Shown: piece after piece, positions 6,831 through 10,004 of the stretch
Layout: each line of letters starts with the position of its first letter
Numbering within the stretch: the stretch's first letter is position 1
From: Acidimicrobiia bacterium
Lineage (GTDB): Bacteria > Actinomycetota > Acidimicrobiia > Spongiisociales > SHLN01
Direction: 5' to 3'
DNA: 10,004 nt
Assembly: GCA_030623545.1 (NCBI GenBank)
Contig: JAUXLW010000034.1
Span: 1 to 10,004 of the forward strand
Program-made: the position numbers and the translations under genes
The notes under the pieces: model-generated
What the model saw: only the letters and a program-made list of their open reading frames with translations
Told to the model about the DNA's origin: nothing
Databases searched by the model: none

Positions 6831-7813
6831 TGCGAGCCCTGCTCTGCACAGAGTTGGGCCGGGCGGACAAGCTCCAGCTGGGGACCGCTCCCGACCCCGA
6901 GCCGGGGCCAGGCGAGGTGGTGATCGAGGTTGCGGTGGCTGCGCTCAATTTTCCAGACACCCTGATCATCGAGGGAAAGTATCAGTTCCGGCCCGAACCA
7001 CCCTTTTCACCCGGTGGGGAAGCCGCCGGGGTAATCGCGGCTGTGGGCGAAGGAGTCGAACTGGCGGTAGGGGCCCGGGTGGTGGCAGTCCACACCTATG
7101 GAGCTTTCGCTGAGAAATGGCTGGTCCCGGCAACCGGCGTGCTTCCGATGCCCCCGGGCTTCTCGTCCGAGCAGGCGGCAGGCTTCACCCTCACATACGG
7201 CACGTCTTACTACGCCCTCAAGCAACGAGCCCACCTGCAGGAGGGAGAGACCCTCCTGGTGCTCGGAGCAGCCGGAGGTGTGGGAAGTGCCGCCGTGGAG
7301 CTGGGGAGCGTCATGGGCGCCATCGTCGTCGCCGCGGCCGGCACTGCCGACAAGCTTGCAGTTGCTTCCGATCTGGGCGCCGCTCACACAATCAACTACG
7401 CCGACGAGGATCTCAAAAGCGCGGTGAAGAAGCTCACCGATGGGCGAGGAGCCGACGTGGTCTACGACCCGGTGGGAGGCGAGATCTCGGAAGCGGCGTT
7501 TCGGGCCACAGCCTGGGACGGCCGCTACCTGGTGGTCGGATTCGCCTCGGGAGACATCCCGTCCCTTCCTCTCAACTTGCCCCTCCTGAAGGGAGCCTCG
7601 CTGGTCGGGGTCTTTTGGGGAAGCTGGATCGGACGGGAACCAGCGGCGGCTGCCGAGAACATTGGCGAGCTGTACGAGCTGGCATCAAGCGGAAAGATCA
7701 GCCCCCGGATCAGCTCGATGCACGAGTTGGAAGATTATGAGGAGGCCTTTTCCCAGCTGACAGAACGGCGCGCCAAAGGCAAGGTCCTGCTGCGGGTGGC
7801 AGCTACTAACTGA
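6830..7813 (+). CDS. NADPH:quinone oxidoreductase-like MDR enzyme
   Basis: 327-residue zinc-independent medium-chain dehydrogenase/reductase. The GroES-like half shows LNFPDTLIIEGKYQFRPE and SPGGEAAGVIAAVGEGV. The Rossmann half has LGAAGGVGSAAVELG (glycines at about 146-152), with K175 after the second strand where NADPH-preferring quinone reductases carry a phosphate-binding lysine. GRGADVVYDPVGGEI and the closing KGKVLLRV are family signatures. No structural or catalytic zinc-ligand set is seen. It probably reduces quinones or alpha,beta-unsaturated carbonyls or acyl-CoAs with NADPH in the cytoplasm. The start is the ATG at 6830, whose A is also the last base of the MaoC stop; a TTG one codon upstream is less likely. 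Pairing with a hydratase suggests a shared enoyl-type intermediate, which is inference. It converges on the SDR gene with 17 bp between stops and no obvious terminator. Confidence 0.9.
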   Translation: MRALLCTELGRADKLQLGTAPDPEPGPGEVVIEVAVAALNFPDTLIIEGKYQFRPEPPFSPGGEAAGVIAAVGEGVELAVGARVVAVHTYGAFAEKWLVPATGVLPMPPGFSSEQAAGFTLTYGTSYYALKQRAHLQEGETLLVLGAAGGVGSAAVELGSVMGAIVVAAAGTADKLAVASDLGAAHTINYADEDLKSAVKKLTDGRGADVVYDPVGGEISEAAFRATAWDGRYLVVGFASGDIPSLPLNLPLLKGASLVGVFWGSWIGREPAAAAENIGELYELASSGKISPRISSMHELEDYEEAFSQLTERRAKGKVLLRVAATN

Positions 7814-7830
7814 GCAGCACCTAGTGGGCA

Positions 7831-8625
7831 CTACGACGGCAGCTCGTCTCCAATACCCATCGAGGAACGCAGCTTGCGCATCCCCCCAAGCCAGCGTTCG
7901 TAATCACCGGCCTTGTTTTGGAAGTAATCCTCCACTTCGGGATGGGGCAGGATCAAGAACTTCTCGGCCGCAATCCCGGCGAGAACGACTTCGGCAACCT
8001 CCTCCGGCTCGATGAGAACGCTCTGAACCCAGGCGGCAGACCCGGGGGTGACGGAAGCCGCCTCGGCCATGGGAGTGTTGACAAACTGCGGGCACAGGCA
8101 AGACACCCTGATTCCATCCTCGGCGTGGGTGATGGCCAGCCACTCGGCCAGGGCGACCGATGCGTGCTTGGTAACGGAGTATGGGGCGGCGTCGAGTTGT
8201 GTGAGCAAGCCGGCGGCAGAGGCCGTCAGCAGCAGGTAACCCTCGCCGCGGGCGATCATCTGCGGTAGCACTGCCCGGGCGGCATAGACCTGGGACATCA
8301 CGTTGACCTCCCAGATGCGTTGCCACGCTTCGTCGCCAGCCTCGACACCGCCACCGACCGCGATGCCAGCGTTGGCACAAAAGAGGTCGATGGGGCCGTG
8401 TTCGGCGGTGATCTCCTCCACCATTGCCGCCACCGCGTTCCCGTCGGCGACATCGAACCCGAACGCAAGGCCGCCCATGCCCTCAGCTACTCCCCGGGCC
8501 GATTCGCCATCGATGTCCGCTACCGCCACCAGTCGCGCGCCCGCCCTATGGAAGCGCCGGGCCAACGCCGCCCCGATCCCGCTTCCCGCCCCGGTAACCA
8601 CCACAACCCGATCTCTCAGCTCCAT
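7831..8625 (-). CDS. Classical short-chain dehydrogenase/reductase
   Basis: 264-residue SDR with every core motif. These are TGAGSGIG (11-18) for the cofactor, D37 at the end of the second strand (favouring NAD over NADP), CANAG (83-87), N108 in the helix-4 region, S136 in LLLTASAAG, and YSVTK with Y149 and K153. S-N-Y-K spacing is standard, so the enzyme should be active as an alcohol/ketone oxidoreductase. The C-terminal tail (FLILPHPEVEDYFQNKAGDY and beyond) has a form common in actinobacterial SDRs of unknown substrate. The ATG at 8625-8623 is chosen because MELRDRVVVVTGAG is a typical SDR start; the frame is open far upstream, but only as a shadow of the aminotransferase gene. It is divergent from that gene across 36 bp and has no Shine-Dalgarno. 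Confidence 0.92.
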   Translation of the reverse strand: MELRDRVVVVTGAGSGIGAALARRFHRAGARLVAVADIDGESARGVAEGMGGLAFGFDVADGNAVAAMVEEITAEHGPIDLFCANAGIAVGGGVEAGDEAWQRIWEVNVMSQVYAARAVLPQMIARGEGYLLLTASAAGLLTQLDAAPYSVTKHASVALAEWLAITHAEDGIRVSCLCPQFVNTPMAEAASVTPGSAAWVQSVLIEPEEVAEVVLAGIAAEKFLILPHPEVEDYFQNKAGDYERWLGGMRKLRSSMGIGDELPS

Positions 8626-8631
8626 CGAATC

Positions 8632-8637
8632 ACAATA
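8632..8637 (-). promoter_or_regulatory. -10 element for a leaderless SDR transcript
   Basis: On the minus strand TATTGT is followed by six bases and then the SDR ATG. This is the spacing expected if transcription starts at the A of ATG, and it fits the lack of a ribosome site. The -35 region is not recognisable and would overlap the start region of the opposite gene. Confidence 0.45.
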
Positions 8638-8648
8638 ACGACGCCTGG

Positions 8649-8654
8649 TACCGT
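8649..8654 (+). promoter_or_regulatory. -10 element for a leaderless aminotransferase transcript
   Basis: TACCGT (TAnnnT form) is followed by seven bases and the ATG at 8662, with no Shine-Dalgarno. This suggests a leaderless or nearly leaderless mRNA. It faces away from the SDR -10 box, only 11 bp from it. Confidence 0.4.
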
Positions 8655-8661
8655 CTCCGTA

Positions 8662-9768
8662 ATGAAGTCCCCGCTCACACCTCCCCACCGGCTGCTGCTC
8701 GGCCCCGGGCCCTCGCCGGTCGAGCCCAGCGTCCTCCGGGCGATGACCAAGCCCGTGCTCGGCCACCTCGATCCGGAATTCATTCGAATCATGGACCAGA
8801 CGGCCGAGCGCCTCCGCCAGGTGTTTCGCACTCGCAATCGCCTCACCTTTCCGATCCCGGGCACCGGTAGCGCCGGGATGGAGGCGGCAGTCGTCAATAT
8901 TCTGGAGCCGGGAGACTCGATTGTTGTTGGCGTCAACGGTGTGTTCGGCGCCCGTATGGCCGATGCCGCCACCAGGGCCGGCGCGGCGGTAACGACGGTT
9001 GAGGCCCCCTGGGGCGCCATCATCGACGCCGAAGAGCTTGGCAAGGTAGCCCGGGAACAGAACGCCAAGGCGGTGGCTGTGGTCCAGGCAGAAACCTCGA
9101 CCGGAGCCCACACGCCGGTCGAACTGATACGGCGCGAGATCGGCCCCGGGCCGCTGCTAATTGTCGACTCCGTTACCGGGCTGGGGGGTGTCCCCCTCGA
9201 GGTGGACAAATGGGGTATCGACGTCTGCTTCTCCGCCACCCAGATGTGTCTCAGTGTTCCCCCCGGGCTCGCGCCGATAACTTTCTCCAGCCGCGCCCTG
9301 CAAGTCGTCGCCGATCGCACCATGCCGGTGCAATCGTGGTACTTCGATGTCTCGATGATTCGCCAATACTGGGAAGACGGCGAGGCTTCCCGTTCGTACC
9401 ATCACACTGCCCCGATTTCGATGATCTACGGACTGTGGGAAGGTCTCCGCCTCGTGCTGGAAGAGGGCCTCGAAGAGCGCTGGAACCGGCATCGTGAGGT
9501 CGGCGAGTTCCTGCAAGGTGAGCTGGCCGACATGGGATTCGATTTGTTCGCCGCCGAGGACTATCGCCTACCGCAGTTGACTTCGGCCCGGCTTCCCCCG
9601 GGCGTCAAAGACGACTTGCGGCAGGTGCTGCTCAACGACATGGACATTGAAATCGGTGGGGGCCTCGGGGAATATGCCGGCAAGATCTGGCGAATCGGGC
9701 TGATGGGCTTCGGGGCTCGCAAAGAGAACGCGTTGCGACTCATTCAGGCGTTGCGAGCGGTCATGTAG
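8662..9768 (+). CDS. Class V aminotransferase-like protein (AGT/SGAT type) lacking the PLP lysine
   Basis: 368 residues, full length for alanine/serine-glyoxylate aminotransferases, and collinear with human AGT as I recall it. Seen are LLLGPGPSPVEPSVLRAM at the N-terminus, GTGSAGMEAAVVNILEPGD for the phosphate cup, NGVFGAR, ETSTG (144-148), the PLP-pyridine aspartate D169 in DSVTGLGG, SYHHTAP, and the substrate-carboxylate arginine R344 in IWRIGLMG. The expected S-x-[ST]-Q-K-[CA]-L motif reads SATQMCLSVPPGL: the Schiff-base lysine is M195 (ATG at 9244-9246). The frame is otherwise intact, so this is not an evident pseudogene, but ordinary transaminase chemistry should be lost unless the base is a sequencing error (AAG to ATG is one change). 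The ATG at 8662 is chosen because the family N-terminus starts just after it. Divergent from the SDR; a hairpin follows the stop. Confidence 0.88.
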   Translation: MKSPLTPPHRLLLGPGPSPVEPSVLRAMTKPVLGHLDPEFIRIMDQTAERLRQVFRTRNRLTFPIPGTGSAGMEAAVVNILEPGDSIVVGVNGVFGARMADAATRAGAAVTTVEAPWGAIIDAEELGKVAREQNAKAVAVVQAETSTGAHTPVELIRREIGPGPLLIVDSVTGLGGVPLEVDKWGIDVCFSATQMCLSVPPGLAPITFSSRALQVVADRTMPVQSWYFDVSMIRQYWEDGEASRSYHHTAPISMIYGLWEGLRLVLEEGLEERWNRHREVGEFLQGELADMGFDLFAAEDYRLPQLTSARLPPGVKDDLRQVLLNDMDIEIGGGLGEYAGKIWRIGLMGFGARKENALRLIQALRAVM

Positions 9769-9774
9769 CGATGT

Positions 9775-9811
9775 GACCGGGTAACGGCACCATGCAAGGG
9801 GCCGCCCGGTC
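9775..9811 (+). terminator. GC-rich hairpin after the aminotransferase
   Basis: GACCGGG (9775-9781) and CGGC (9785-9788) pair with GCCG (9801-9804) and CCCGGTC (9805-9811). This gives an 11-bp stem with a three-base bulge (TAA) and a 12-base loop, starting six bases after the stop codon. There is no T-run directly after it, so it may be a non-canonical terminator or an mRNA-stabilising hairpin. A shorter GGCC/GGCC hairpin at 9830-9843 is followed by TTCTCTCGTT and could add to termination. The adjacent genes converge here. Confidence 0.45.
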
Positions 9812-9851
9812 CCGGCGATCCTGAATAGCGGCCTCGGCGGGCCTTCTCTCG

Positions 9852-10004
9852 TTAGGGCGTGAGTTTGACGGCGACCCGCTTGCCCCAGCGACGCAACCGG
9901 GGCTGTACGTGCCGGGGACTAGAACGGTCGGCAGTCCACGGAGCGTATGGCGCCATTGTCAGCTCTGCCAGGTCGAGCAGCACGGTGTCATAGTTCACCC
10001 TCCA
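9852..10004 (-). CDS. Partial unrecognised protein, C-terminal end (runs off right edge)
   Basis: The complement of 10004..9852 is open for 50 residues to a TAA stop, reading WRVNYDTVLLDLAEL and TMAPYAPWTADRSS and ending RRWGKRVAVKLTP. Composition is protein-like, with a basic C-terminal tail. I do not recognise the family from this fragment. It converges on the aminotransferase gene, with 83 bp between the stops holding the hairpins. Confidence 0.6.
   Translation of the reverse strand, partial: WRVNYDTVLLDLAELTMAPYAPWTADRSSPRHVQPRLRRWGKRVAVKLTP

Noticed and set aside
7814..7830. Terminator between the converging reductase and SDR genes
   Set aside because: The 17 bp hold only an imperfect CACCTAGTG-like palindrome, with no stable stem and no T-run.
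8320..8661. N-terminal extension of the aminotransferase through the SDR gene
   Set aside because: The family N-terminus begins at the ATG at 8662, and the extension lies over the well-supported SDR coding sequence on the other strand.
8626..9111. N-terminal extension of the SDR on the minus strand
   Set aside because: The SDR fold begins at MELRDRVVVVTG, and the extension is antisense to the aminotransferase with no domain sense.

Overview
This GC-rich window (roughly 60-65% G+C by eye) is packed with short-gap genes and tightly overlapping start/stop pairs. Protein style, GTG/leaderless-looking starts and Thr/Pro-rich exported proteins suggest a high-GC actinobacterium, possibly Acidimicrobiia or a relative. 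That placement is an inference from sequence style, not a database result. I see no tRNA, rRNA, CRISPR array, transposase or phage gene, so this looks like ordinary chromosome.

Layout. (1) Positions 1-125 hold the 5' end of an unrecognised minus-strand gene that leaves the window. (2) Divergently, 198-3286 is a two-gene branched-chain amino acid unit: a Leu/Val-type dehydrogenase makes branched 2-oxo acids, and a fused alpha-beta E1 of the branched-chain 2-oxoacid dehydrogenase type decarboxylates them. Their stop and start codons overlap (TAATG). No E2 or E3 gene is present. (3) Positions 3310-6278 hold two exported proteins of unknown role: a small lipoprotein, and a 770-residue single-pass membrane protein. 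The second has a beta-propeller-like ectodomain with six Asp-box-like motifs and three copies of a roughly 70-80-residue inserted module. (4) Positions 6366-7813 hold a MaoC-type hydratase and a zinc-independent NADPH:quinone-oxidoreductase-like enzyme, coupled by TGATG. (5) On the minus strand, 7831-8625 is a complete classical SDR. (6) Divergent from it across only 36 bp, 8662-9768 is an alanine/serine-glyoxylate aminotransferase-like class V protein. (7) A hairpin follows, and then the 3' end of another minus-strand gene runs off the right edge.

Most worth a second look: the class V aminotransferase has methionine (M195) where the PLP-binding lysine belongs, although the rest of the active-site frame is intact. 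The propeller protein carries a triplicated module that falls in the same loop of two blades. The SDR/aminotransferase pair appears to use two back-to-back promoters compatible with leaderless transcripts in a 36-bp gap. The remaining genes look like ordinary central and CoA-linked metabolism.
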